A stretch of DNA of 22,219 nucleotides from UBA7672 sp040398425 (lineage in GTDB: Bacteria; Pseudomonadota; Alphaproteobacteria; Caulobacterales; Hyphomonadaceae): the NCBI GenBank assembly GCA_040398425.1, contig JBBATZ010000062.1, forward strand, positions 1 through 22,219, in the 5' to 3' direction. Below are positions 1 through 7,748 of the stretch, in pieces; position 1 is the first letter of the stretch; each line of letters opens with the position of its first letter. Both the position numbers and the translations under genes were made by a program. Under the pieces are notes generated by a model, which was given only the letters and a program-made list of their open reading frames with translations, searched no databases and was not told where the DNA came from.

Positions 1-82
1 CGCGACCTTCGGGAATCCCCTTTCGATTCCTATTTCAGGCATGCCGCTCTAGCCGGGCCTTTCGCATACTTGGCGCTTCCGC

Positions 83-1663
83 TCAGGGCTTCGGCGCAAC
101 CGTTGAGGGACCGCCTGTCGGATCGCCCTCCGTCAGCGCTTCCTTAATCGCGTCGCCTTCGTCGTCCAGCTCGCCCTTTGGCAGCTTCATCGCGCCGATG
201 TGCCAGAGGATGGCCAGCGGCGTCATCAGGATGACGGCAATGATCATCGCCCACTTCAGCGACATCTGCTTCACTTGGTCTACGCTGTCGCCGAGGAAGC
301 TGTGCGCCTGCGACAGGCTGTCGGCGTTGCCGCTGATCCAGTCCGACAACATGCCCACGACGAATGGACCGGTGCCGAGGCCGAGGATGTTCAGGATGAA
401 GAACAGCACCGCCGACGACATGGCGCGCATCGAGGCGGGCACAAGGTGGTGCGTGATCGCGAGAGCCGGCCCGAGATACATGGCGGCCAGGGTAATGCCC
501 GGGAAATAGAGCAAAAGCGACAGCTCGACATTCGGGGCCAGCATGGCCGCGATGAACAGCGGTGCGCCCAGGATCTTGCCCCACATCGGAACCCACAGGA
601 ACCAGCGACGGTCCTTGGCCCCGAGACGGTCGGCCAGATAGCCGCCAGCGATCGTGCCGATCATGCCGCCAACACCACTGCACGTGCCGTAGAACAGGCC
701 GATCTCGGTCTTGTTCATCTGATAGCAGTCAGCCGCAAGTTGGCGCGCGCCATCCACCATCGTGGACTGGCACATGCCGAGCGCATTCTGGAGTTCAGGC
801 ATGCCCCACTGGCCAATGTATTTGACGGCGCCGCCAACGGAGGCCGGATCGATGACGCCATAGGTGCGCGGCATGAAGGACGGCATCCAGTTACCGAGGC
901 CGTAGGTGATGAAGGTCCCTGCGCCGGTGGCGATGGCGTAGTAGGGAAAGGCCTTCAGCGACCAAAGCTTGGCGAATGATTTCACGAATGTCGGCTTGTC
1001 CGTCGATGGCGTCGCGCCTGACAGGCCGCGCACCGGCTCGCGAACCGTGGTCCAGGCGATGACAGCGAAGATGACGCCCGGAATGCCGACAACAAAGAAC
1101 GCCTGGCGCCAATTCAGCGCCTCGCTCAACCAACCACCAAGATAATAGCCCAGCAGGGTGCCAGCGTAGAGACCTGCGGAGTACAGCGCCAGCGCGCGCC
1201 CGCGTTTCTCTTTCTCGTAGAGGTCGGAGATCATGGCGTGGGCAGGGGGCGAGCCGCCAGCCTCACCAAGGCCCACGCCCATGCGTGTGATCAGCAGGAC
1301 GACAAACGCGGAAATCGTGAACGTGCCGATGTGGATCGGATTGGCGAGACCGCAGAGGGCTGTGAAGCCGCTCCAGACCGCCAGCGAGACCACCATGACG
1401 CCTTTGCGGCTGGTGGAGTCGGCGATGCGGGCCACGGGTATGCCCATCGTGCAATAGACCACGGCGAACGCGAGGCCGGTCATCATGCCCAGTTGGGTGT
1501 CGTTGAGGCCTAGGTCGGCCTTGATGTCTTCCTGCAGAATGTTGACGATCTGCCGGTCGATGAAGTTGAAAATGTAGACGATGATCAGGATCCACAGCGC
1601 CCACGTCCGGTGCTTCCGGGCGTCGTCCATCGTCGTGATCATGCTAGGCGATAGAAACGCCAT
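83..1663 (-). CDS. MFS transporter, Spinster-like (526 aa)
   Basis: A major facilitator superfamily permease of the inner membrane; substrate unknown. After a short polar N-terminus the first helix contains FNFIDRQ, which is typical of the Spinster-like/glucarate-type MFS branch. The loop 2-3 motif follows (GIPVARIADSTSRKGV), then RMGVGLGEAGGSPPAHAMISD, the usual TM4-5 signature of this branch. The second half repeats the pattern (GGYLADRLGAKDRRW). About 12 hydrophobic segments are visible. An extended extracytoplasmic loop with three cysteines lies between TM7 and TM8, and another polar loop lies before the last helix. The start at 1663 is supported by GGGGAG about 9 nt upstream; the in-frame Met at residues 8 and 12 are alternatives. 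The gene is monocistronic here and diverges from tRNA-Val. Relatives often sit in steroid or aromatic catabolic clusters, but nothing nearby fixes the substrate. Confidence 0.9.
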   Translation of the reverse strand: MAFLSPSMITTMDDARKHRTWALWILIIVYIFNFIDRQIVNILQEDIKADLGLNDTQLGMMTGLAFAVVYCTMGIPVARIADSTSRKGVMVVSLAVWSGFTALCGLANPIHIGTFTISAFVVLLITRMGVGLGEAGGSPPAHAMISDLYEKEKRGRALALYSAGLYAGTLLGYYLGGWLSEALNWRQAFFVVGIPGVIFAVIAWTTVREPVRGLSGATPSTDKPTFVKSFAKLWSLKAFPYYAIATGAGTFITYGLGNWMPSFMPRTYGVIDPASVGGAVKYIGQWGMPELQNALGMCQSTMVDGARQLAADCYQMNKTEIGLFYGTCSGVGGMIGTIAGGYLADRLGAKDRRWFLWVPMWGKILGAPLFIAAMLAPNVELSLLLYFPGITLAAMYLGPALAITHHLVPASMRAMSSAVLFFILNILGLGTGPFVVGMLSDWISGNADSLSQAHSFLGDSVDQVKQMSLKWAMIIAVILMTPLAILWHIGAMKLPKGELDDEGDAIKEALTEGDPTGGPSTVAPKP

Positions 1664-1843
1664 TCAGATCTCTCCCCAGTGGCGCGGCTTTATTTGATTT
1701 TTTGAACCGCTGGGTTGCAGCCTTCCCAAATGAGACGCGGCATGTCCACGATAATCCCCAGCCCGCCCCGGGCGGACCGATAACAATCGAGATAGCAGTG
1801 GAATTCGAAGCTTCTGCCGCGTCGCGGCACGATCTGTGCCAAT

Positions 1844-1873
1844 CTTGACGTCCAACGCCGGGGCGCCCTATGA
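1844..1873 (+). promoter_or_regulatory. Promoter of tRNA-Val
   Basis: CTTGACG at 1844-1850 gives a -35 box (TTGACG), followed by a 17-bp spacer and CTATGA at 1868-1873 as the -10. This matches the alphaproteobacterial CTTGAC-N17-CTATAT pattern for stable RNA genes. It would start transcription near 1880, about 20 nt before the tRNA. A short dyad (GGCAC-N5-GTGCC, 1826-1840) sits just upstream of the -35. The call rests on pattern and position only. Confidence 0.55.
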
Positions 1874-1900
1874 ACCCGCTCCCCTGAACAAAGGGGTCCC

Positions 1901-1975
1901 GGGCGATTAGCTCAGCGGGAGAGCACTCCCTTCACACGGGAGGGGTCGCAGGTTCAATCCCTGCATCGCCCACCA
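1901..1975 (+). tRNA. tRNA-Val (anticodon CAC)
   Basis: A complete cloverleaf is visible. The acceptor arms GGGCGAT (1901-1907) and ATCGCCC (1965-1971) pair fully. The D arm contains TAGCTCAGCGGGAGAGC. The anticodon stem CTCCC/GGGAG encloses the loop TTCACAC with anticodon CAC at 1933-1935. The T arm is GCAGG-TTCAATC-CCTGC. The CCA end is encoded (1973-1975). I saw no copy of the tRNA 3' end elsewhere in the window, so there is no sign of an integrated element here. Confidence 0.97.
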
Positions 1976-2406
1976 GCTTTTCGGACGAAGCGCCCAAAAT
2001 GTTTGTGTGCCGAAGCGGATAACGGCGTTTCGCAGCCGACTCGTCCCGCCAGCCGTCGCGATCTTCGTCCGACCCAGCGATCGTGCCCGACGGCCCGGGT
2101 GAGCGCCGGGAACGTCCGGTCGCGTTCCTGGTTTCTCAAAAAACCAATTTTCTCAAGGCAAAAGCAGAGGGTCAGGCAAAGCGAAGCAATTGGTTTCCCA
2201 ACAAATGTTCATCTAACCAAGGCGGCTAGGGAACGTCCGCCACAATTGATCTTCAAAATACCTTGTCCGCTTCATGCGCCGCCTCAACTGCATTCTTAGG
2301 TTGACTTCACGACCACACCGCAAAGCGGGGGGCGAGAACTGAGGGACCTACCGAGGCCGATTGGCGATCCCGCCATAGGCGCCTCACCTGGTGTCTGGAG
2401 AAGTAC
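1976..2406. other. Gene-poor stretch between tRNA-Val and the small CDS
   Basis: About 430 bp with no convincing coding frame; the open frames here are rich in Arg and Ser and lack ribosome binding sites. It is more AT-rich than its neighbours from about 2130 to 2300. It holds the double hairpin at 2106-2153, an 11-bp direct repeat GGGAACGTCCG (2108-2118 and 2229-2239), and a 10-bp inverted repeat TCGGACGAAG/CTTCGTCCGA (1981-1990 and 2063-2072). The last 100 bp stay open in the frame of the downstream gene. Confidence 0.6.
2106..2153 (+). terminator. Double-hairpin terminator-like element downstream of tRNA-Val
   Basis: CCGGGAACG (2106-2114) pairs with CGTTCCTGG (2123-2131), a 9-bp stem with one G-U pair and an 8-nt loop, followed by TTTCTC. 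Overlapping it, TGGTTT (2129-2134) pairs with AAACCA (2141-2146), followed by ATTTTCTC. The T-runs follow the hairpins only on the plus strand. If this ends the tRNA-Val transcript, the 3' trailer is about 130 nt or more. Confidence 0.45.
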
Positions 2407-2643
2407 ATGAACGGCGATTTCTGCGACGAAGATGGCGCGCGCAAGCTGAAGCTGAAGATCGAAGAGTATTGGTTGAGCCGTGGTTTCGACGTCTCGATCA
2501 ACCTCATCGACGCTGGCTTCGTGCCTGCGATGCGTTCTGCCCGCACGGATGTCCGCAGCAACATGGTCAACGGTATGCCGCCCAAGAAAAAAGGCGGCCG
2601 TCCGGAGCCCGGCAAACCTGCCGGCTATGGCCGCGGAGGCTGA
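2407..2643 (+). CDS. Small conserved-looking hypothetical protein (78 aa)
   Basis: Function unknown. The N-terminal two thirds look like a compact folded domain: a helix rich in Lys and Leu, then EYWLSRGFDVSINLIDAGF, which reads as a strand, then AMRSARTDVRSNMVNGMPP. The tail is a basic Gly/Pro/Lys-rich stretch (PPKKKGGRPEPG). The ATG at 2407 has GGAG seven bases upstream. The same frame is open back to 2302 and reads protein-like (tryptophan, HRRLTW, LEKYM) but holds no ATG, GTG or TTG, so the protein may be longer with an unusual start. Its end overlaps the end of the convergent gph gene by 19 bp. The segment DVRSNMVNG recalls a small family seen in other Alphaproteobacteria; this is from memory. 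Confidence 0.7.
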   Translation: MNGDFCDEDGARKLKLKIEEYWLSRGFDVSINLIDAGFVPAMRSARTDVRSNMVNGMPPKKKGGRPEPGKPAGYGRGG

Positions 2644-3320
2644 CGGTTAAACAAGCGGACCAGAAGGTCTGGCAGATCAGTAAATTGAGTAAACACGGCG
2701 TCGGCCCCCAACAGGTCCGGCGCCGTGTCTGTATAGCCGCATGCGTAGACGGCCACAGGCGCGCCCGCAGCTTTGGCCGAAAGAACGTCGTTGATCGAAT
2801 CGCCCACCATCGCGCTACGCGCTGGGTCGCCTCCTGCCGCGCGGACTGCATGCAGATAGTGATCCGGATGCGGTTTGCGATCCTTCACGGCGTCGGCGCC
2901 GACAATCGCAGCGAACCTGTGCGCCATCCCCAGCGTAGCCAGCAGCTGGACTGACAGATCGGTTCGCTTGTTCGTACAGACGCAAAGCGTCGCGCCCATG
3001 GCCTGCAGACGGTCGAGCGCATCCCGCAGGCCGGGATAGGGATGAGAGTAAGCCGCGATGTCGCGGGCGTAGTGGGCGATGTAAGCGTCGGTAAGCGCAT
3101 CCAGCCGGGATTCGTCCGGGTGGATCCCGTGGACAGCCAGAACCCGGATTATCAACGCGCCGGCGCCCTGGCCTACGAAATTCCGGATGTCGTCTAGCGT
3201 GGCCGCCGGTACGCCTTCCGCCGCAAGAACCAGGTTCAGCGCCGCATGAATGTCGCCAACCGTTTCGACCAGAGTGCCGTCCAGGTCGAATGCGATGGTA
3301 TGGCCGGAAAGGTTGGTCAT
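2625..3320 (-). CDS. gph: Phosphoglycolate phosphatase, HAD superfamily (231 aa)
   Basis: Hydrolyses 2-phosphoglycolate, a by-product of DNA 3'-end repair and of oxygenase reactions, in the cytoplasm. The HAD motifs appear in order: I, FDLDGTLVET (nucleophile Asp12, acid Asp14); II, VCTNK; III, KDRKPHPDHY with the Lys; IV, MVGDSINDVLSAKAAG with the metal-binding Asp pair. A helical cap lies between motifs I and II. The length fits Gph. The frame is open a further 118 codons upstream, but that part is antisense to glmU and not protein-like, so the start is set at the MTNLSG methionine (3320). It diverges from glmU over 52 bp. Other HAD phosphatases of subfamily IA look alike, so substrate assignment is by family resemblance and by the presence of rpiA and gor further along. 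Confidence 0.88.
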   Translation of the reverse strand: MTNLSGHTIAFDLDGTLVETVGDIHAALNLVLAAEGVPAATLDDIRNFVGQGAGALIIRVLAVHGIHPDESRLDALTDAYIAHYARDIAAYSHPYPGLRDALDRLQAMGATLCVCTNKRTDLSVQLLATLGMAHRFAAIVGADAVKDRKPHPDHYLHAVRAAGGDPARSAMVGDSINDVLSAKAAGAPVAVYACGYTDTAPDLLGADAVFTQFTDLPDLLVRLFNRQPPRP

Positions 3321-3372
3321 GGGGCCGGGTGTGGTAGGAGGGCGGATCGGGATTCGACCTGAAGGACAGGCC

Positions 3373-4743
3373 ATGGCGGACCGTTTCGCAATCATCCTCG
3401 CCGCGGGCAAGGGCACGCGCATGAAATCGCCGCGGCCCAAGGTGCTGCACGAGATCGGCGGCCGCTCCATGCTGGCATGGAGCGTAGCGCTGGCGAAGGA
3501 TCTGGGCTGCAAACGCTCGGTCGTTGTGGTCGGGCCAGACATGCCGGTTCTGTCCGAAGCAGCCGCGAAGCTCGTCGGCGCCGAGAACGTAGTGATCCAG
3601 CGCGACCAGCTTGGTACGGCCAACGCCGTCGATGCGGCGCGCGATGCCCTGAAGGATGCCGACGGCCACGCCATCGTTCTCTATGCCGATACACCGCTTG
3701 TCCCGAAGGAGGCGGGCGAGCGCGCCTTCGCCGAAATCGAGAAGGGAGCAAGCATCTGCGTGCTCGGTTTCATTGCGAAACTACCCAACCGTTATGGCCG
3801 CCTTGTCACCGATGGTAATGGTTCGCTCGAAGCCATCGTCGAGGCCAATGACGCGGACGAGTCACAGCTGCAGATCGAACTCGCCAACTCCGGCGTGATG
3901 GCCGCGCCGGTAAAGCTGATGTTCGACCTGCTCGGCCAGGTGACCAATCACAACGCCAAGGGCGAGTACTATCTCACCGATCTCGTCGGCCTGGCGCGCG
4001 CGCGGTCGCTGAAAGCCTCCGTAGCGCATTGCGATGAGCGCGACGTCCAGGGCGTCAATAGCCAGGTCGAGCTCGCGCAAGTCGAACGCGTATTCCAGGA
4101 CGGCGTGCGTGAACGGATGATGGTGGCGGGCGTCACTTTGCCCGCGCCGGACACCGTATACTTCAGCCACGATACCAAGGTTGCGGCTGGCGTCACCATC
4201 GAGCCGAACGTCGTCTTCGCCACTGGCGTCAGCGTCGACAGCGGCGCTGTCATCCGCGCCTTCTCGCATCTCGAAGGCGCAAAGGTCGGCCCCGGCGCAC
4301 TGGTCGGCCCTTACGCCCGCCTGCGGCCCGGCGCAGTCATCGGCAAGGACGCGCACATCGGCAACTTCGTCGAAGTGAAGAACGTCATCATTGGCGAAGG
4401 TACCAAGGCGAACCACCTCAGCTATCTCGGCGATGGCGAAATCGGCGCCGGCGCGAACATCGGCGCAGGCACTATCTTCTGTAACTACGACGGCTTCTTC
4501 AAATACCGCACAGTAGTTGGCGAGGGAGCGTTCATCGGCTCGAACTCATCGCTGGTCGCGCCTGTCACCATCGGCGCCGGCGGCTATGTCGGCTCCGGCT
4601 CGGTGATCGTCGAGGACGTGCCCGCTGATGCGCTCGCCATCGCCCGCGGTCGACAGGCCGGCAAGGACGGCTGGGCCAAGGCTTTCCGGGCGGAGAAGTC
4701 GGCCGCGAAGAAGGCCGGCCAAAAACCGAAAGGCGCGATCTAG
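3373..4743 (+). CDS. glmU: Bifunctional GlmU: GlcN-1-P acetyltransferase / GlcNAc-1-P uridyltransferase (456 aa)
   Basis: Makes UDP-GlcNAc for peptidoglycan and lipid A: it acetylates glucosamine-1-phosphate and then transfers UMP. The N-terminal pyrophosphorylase domain starts with LAAGKGTRMKS and PKVLH (residues about 9-26); QLGTANAV, YADTPL and GEYYLTD follow. From about residue 250 the left-handed beta helix shows hexapeptide repeats (such as IGEGTKANHLSYLGDGEIGAGANIG, split across coils), with NYDG and AFIGSNSSLVAPV in the acetyltransferase active-site region. The C-terminus is Lys/Ala-rich. The start at 3373 has AAGGA 7 nt upstream; an upstream 41-codon extension overlaps gph antisense and is not GlmU-like. 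The TAG stop shares CTAG with the stop of the convergent gene. Normal family length. Confidence 0.97.
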   Translation: MADRFAIILAAGKGTRMKSPRPKVLHEIGGRSMLAWSVALAKDLGCKRSVVVVGPDMPVLSEAAAKLVGAENVVIQRDQLGTANAVDAARDALKDADGHAIVLYADTPLVPKEAGERAFAEIEKGASICVLGFIAKLPNRYGRLVTDGNGSLEAIVEANDADESQLQIELANSGVMAAPVKLMFDLLGQVTNHNAKGEYYLTDLVGLARARSLKASVAHCDERDVQGVNSQVELAQVERVFQDGVRERMMVAGVTLPAPDTVYFSHDTKVAAGVTIEPNVVFATGVSVDSGAVIRAFSHLEGAKVGPGALVGPYARLRPGAVIGKDAHIGNFVEVKNVIIGEGTKANHLSYLGDGEIGAGANIGAGTIFCNYDGFFKYRTVVGEGAFIGSNSSLVAPVTIGAGGYVGSGSVIVEDVPADALAIARGRQAGKDGWAKAFRAEKSAAKKAGQKPKGAI

Positions 4744-6425
4744 GCGGCCGCCAGATCCTTGGCGGCCTGCGCGCGCAGATCCTTCTTCATGATCTTGCCC
4801 GTCGCGCCGCGCGGCAGCGGTTCGGTCTGGAAGCGGAAGTAGCGCGGAATCTGGAACTTGCCGAGGCGCGTCGACAGGAAGTCGCGCAGTTCGTCTTCCG
4901 TAACGGGCTTGCTGATGAAAAGCGTCGCGCCGACTTCCTCGCCAAGCCGTTCGTCAGGCACACCATAGACGCTAGCTTCTTCAACGGCGGGGTGTTCCTG
5001 CAGCGCGTATTCGACAGCGCCGCAGCCGATATTCTCGCCGCCACGGATCACGAGGTCCTTGATCCGATCGACGATGAACAGGAAGCCTTCGTCGTCGATC
5101 ACCGCTACGTCGCCGGTGCGGAACCAGTCGCCATCGACGAAGTTTTCGGCGTTGGCCTTTGGGTTCTGCCAATAGCCTTGCATGATGGATGCGCCGCGGA
5201 TCAGCAGTTCGCCGCGCTCGCCGGCCGGGAGCGTCTTGCCGTTCTCGTCCACCACCCGGATATCGAGTACGGCGGAGCATCGGCCAGAGCTTTCTGGCTT
5301 GCGCAGATAGTCGGCCGCAGCGATGCCGACGCCGATGGCGTTAGTCTCCGTCATGCCCCAGCCCGTGCCTGGCTTGGCGTGTTCAAACACCGCGTCGATG
5401 GCGCGAACCTGTTCCGGCGCGCGCGATGCGCCACCGCCGCCGATCGACACCAGCGTCGGAAACTTACGCCCGGTGCGGCGCGAATACGCAACCACGTCGC
5501 CGGTGATCGCGGGAGTCGCGGTCATATGGGTAATGCCCTCGCGCTCAATGATATCCGCGCCTTTCTCGACGTCCCACTTGTACATCATCACGATGCGCCG
5601 CTGGAAACGGAAGGACTGGACAGCGCAGGCGAGCAGGCCGGTGACGTGAAACAGCGGGATGGCCAGCAACATGGCGGTTTGCGGCGGGTCGGCAACCGGG
5701 CGGTCGAGCAGGCCGACTTCCCACGCCGCGTGCAGATCCAGCTCCCACGACAGCAATGCCGATATCACGTTGCGATGCGTCGAGACGGCGCCCTTAGGAT
5801 TTCCGGTCGAGCCCGACGTGAACAGCATGTGCGCGTCATCGTCCGGATCGGCGTTGAGTTCAGGCATGGTCATCTGCTCTGGACCAGACATCGCATCTGT
5901 CCAGGCGCGGGCGCCGTTGGGCAGCGGCTTGGTGGTACGCGCCGCGATAATCGAGAATCCGGTCGGCGGATTGACCAGCGAGGCGAGGCGGTCGAGGCGT
6001 TCCTGATCGGTAATCAGCACTTTCGGCTGCGACATCGAAAGGCCGTATGACATCTCGTCGGCGGTCCACAGCGCGTTCATAGCAATCGCCATCGCGCCCA
6101 CCGAGGTGATCGCCATGTAGGCGACGATCCACTCGGGATAGTTTCGCATCGACAGGGCCACGCGATCGCCCCGACCAACGCCGTGATCCTTCACCAGCGT
6201 ATGGGCGAGCGTACAGGCGCGCCGCCAGATGTCCTCATAGGTTAGGTGCTCGTCTTCGTAGACAATGAAGAGCTTGTCGCTGCGCGTGGTCTCGTAGATC
6301 TCGCGGAGGTTGCGCGGTGCGTTCTTGAAGACCCGCAGATGCCGGTCGCGAACGTCGACCTCGACGATCTCGAATGGCTGTCCCGGCGCGGTAAGTTTGG
6401 CAAGCGCCTGCTCTCTAGAAACCAC
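4740..6425 (-). CDS. AMP-dependent acyl-CoA synthetase / ligase (561 aa)
   Basis: Class I adenylate-forming enzyme that activates a carboxylic acid, probably a fatty acid, with ATP and CoA. The P-loop TSGSTGNPKG is at about 203-212, GWGMTETNA at about 355-363, the hinge region DWFRTGDVAVIDDEGFL at about 433-449, and the catalytic Lys in PRGATGKIMKK at residue 544. All key residues are present. The start is GTG at 6425 with GGAAGGA 7-8 nt upstream. It lies 106 bp downstream of the MDR oxidoreductase on the same strand and may share its transcript. Its stop overlaps the glmU stop (CTAG), so no terminator fits between them. Substrate chain length cannot be read from the sequence; it resembles long-chain FadD-type ligases more than acetyl-CoA synthetase. 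Confidence 0.92.
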   Translation of the reverse strand: MVSREQALAKLTAPGQPFEIVEVDVRDRHLRVFKNAPRNLREIYETTRSDKLFIVYEDEHLTYEDIWRRACTLAHTLVKDHGVGRGDRVALSMRNYPEWIVAYMAITSVGAMAIAMNALWTADEMSYGLSMSQPKVLITDQERLDRLASLVNPPTGFSIIAARTTKPLPNGARAWTDAMSGPEQMTMPELNADPDDDAHMLFTSGSTGNPKGAVSTHRNVISALLSWELDLHAAWEVGLLDRPVADPPQTAMLLAIPLFHVTGLLACAVQSFRFQRRIVMMYKWDVEKGADIIEREGITHMTATPAITGDVVAYSRRTGRKFPTLVSIGGGGASRAPEQVRAIDAVFEHAKPGTGWGMTETNAIGVGIAAADYLRKPESSGRCSAVLDIRVVDENGKTLPAGERGELLIRGASIMQGYWQNPKANAENFVDGDWFRTGDVAVIDDEGFLFIVDRIKDLVIRGGENIGCGAVEYALQEHPAVEEASVYGVPDERLGEEVGATLFISKPVTEDELRDFLSTRLGKFQIPRYFRFQTEPLPRGATGKIMKKDLRAQAAKDLAAA

Positions 6426-6531
6426 GATGACGTCCTTCCCGAACTTCCGGCGCGTGCTCTTCGACAGGTCGCCGCTTAACTCAGCGGCGCCTGTCTAGCA
6501 TACCGGTTGTTCAGGGAAAGGTGGCGCCGTG

Positions 6532-7659
6532 TCAGAGGCTCGGATTGATCAGGAACTTCTCTCCGGTCGCCTTCCGGTTGTAGGCCTTGATCGCTTCCGG
6601 ATCGAGCACGTCACGAAGTGAGAGTGTCTTCGTATAATGGCTGGCGAACGTCGTCTTCAGCTCCGCCGCCACGCGTGCGCGCAGCTTGCCGGCTTCCTCC
6701 ATGCCGACCTTCTGCAGGAACGGCGTCAGCAGGAAGCCGCCGACGCCCCAGGCCATGCCGTAGGCTGCGCCAAGGATGGTCGGCTCGAGGCTGAGACGGC
6801 CGTAGATGTAGACCTGCTTGTGGGTCGAAGACCCGTAGCGGCTGTAGGCACCCGGACGCGAATTCAGCGAAATTTCCATCGCGGCCAGGATCTGCCCGGC
6901 CAGCTTGCCGCCGCCGATGGCGTCGAAAGCCAGCGTTGCGCCGGTGGCGGTGAGCGCGGCGATCAGGTCTTCCATGAAAGTCGGCTTGGACGAATCGACA
7001 ATGTGCTTGGCGCCGATGTCCTTGAGGATTTTCGTCTGCTCGTCCGAGCGCACGATGTTCACAAGTTGCACGCCATCCGCTAGGCAGATCTTGTTGAGCA
7101 TCTGGCCGAGGTTCGACGCGGCGGCGGTGTGGACCAGCGCGGTATGACCTTCCATCTGCATTGTCTTGACCATCGCGAGCGCGGTCAGCGGGTTCACGAA
7201 GCAGGAGGCGCCATCGGCGGGCGTCGCGCCGGCCGGCAGCGGCAGGGCGGCCTTGGCTTTCACGGTCCGGTAGGTCGCGTACATTTCGCCGCCGAGGATA
7301 GCGACGGCCTTGCCCATCAACGCTTGGGCTTCCGGGTTGGAGCCAGCAGCGACAACAATGCCCGCGCCTTCATTGCCGACCGGCATGGACTCGTCGAGAC
7401 GGGCAGCCATCGCGCGAAGCGCAGCTTCCGGAACGGCGGCGGTGACGACCGGCATCTCTTTCGTGCCGGAGACTTTCAGCGTGTTGACGTCGCCGGGGCC
7501 GATCAGCAGGCCGAGGTCGGACGGGTTGATCGGCGTAGCTTCGATGCGCACGACAATCTCGTCCGCCGCCGGATCGGCTACGGGTAGTTTCACCAGCGAA
7601 AGCTCAAGCTCTCCGCTTTTCTTGATGAGCGAGCGGAGTTGAAGGTTCTCGAGCGCCAT
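6532..7659 (-). CDS. MDR-superfamily oxidoreductase, zinc-binding-dehydrogenase/quinone-reductase type (375 aa)
   Basis: Medium-chain dehydrogenase/reductase fold, NAD(P)H-dependent; substrate unknown. The N-terminal GroES-like part has VVRIEATPINPSDLGLLIG, the usual MDR pattern. VGNEGAGIV replaces the GHExxG zinc motif of true alcohol dehydrogenases, and the catalytic and structural zinc cysteines are not apparent, so it is probably zinc-independent like quinone oxidoreductase. The Rossmann part carries ALVHTAAASNLGQML in place of the more usual AAGGVG, followed by GAKHIVDSS and FDAIGGG. An insert at about residues 60-90 between the PSD motif and GNEG makes it longer than simple quinone reductases. 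Start 7659 has GGGAG about 10 nt upstream. It lies between the MATE exporter and the acyl-CoA synthetase on the same strand, 89 and 106 bp away. Confidence 0.85.
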   Translation of the reverse strand: MALENLQLRSLIKKSGELELSLVKLPVADPAADEIVVRIEATPINPSDLGLLIGPGDVNTLKVSGTKEMPVVTAAVPEAALRAMAARLDESMPVGNEGAGIVVAAGSNPEAQALMGKAVAILGGEMYATYRTVKAKAALPLPAGATPADGASCFVNPLTALAMVKTMQMEGHTALVHTAAASNLGQMLNKICLADGVQLVNIVRSDEQTKILKDIGAKHIVDSSKPTFMEDLIAALTATGATLAFDAIGGGKLAGQILAAMEISLNSRPGAYSRYGSSTHKQVYIYGRLSLEPTILGAAYGMAWGVGGFLLTPFLQKVGMEEAGKLRARVAAELKTTFASHYTKTLSLRDVLDPEAIKAYNRKATGEKFLINPSL

Positions 7660-7748
7660 GGCGGAAATCTCCCTGCGGACTGTTGCTTGGCGGCATCCCT
7701 AGCACGGTTGCCGGGAAGGGCCAGACTGACTGGGGGTAAAGCGTCTCT

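Noticed and set aside
1801..1813. Adjacent GAATTC and AAGCTT, resembling a cloning-vector polylinker
   Set aside because: Only two sites, and the surrounding sequence continues smoothly into a native tRNA promoter; most likely chance.
1664..1855. 63-codon minus-strand frame just before the MFS gene (TGAATG junction)
   Set aside because: Arg/Ser-rich composition, no ribosome binding site, and it covers the tRNA-Val promoter on the other strand.
1901..2406. tRNA-Val as an integration site for a mobile element
   Set aside because: No repeat of the tRNA 3' end and no integrase or mobile gene anywhere in the window.
3321..3674. N-terminal extension of gph by 118 codons
   Set aside because: It is antisense to glmU, rich in Ser/Arg/Pro, and lacks any HAD homology; the MTNLSG start fits the family.
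4992..6050. 352-codon plus-strand frame inside the acyl-CoA synthetase
   Set aside because: Shadow of a strongly conserved gene on the other strand; His/Arg/Asp-rich with no domain.
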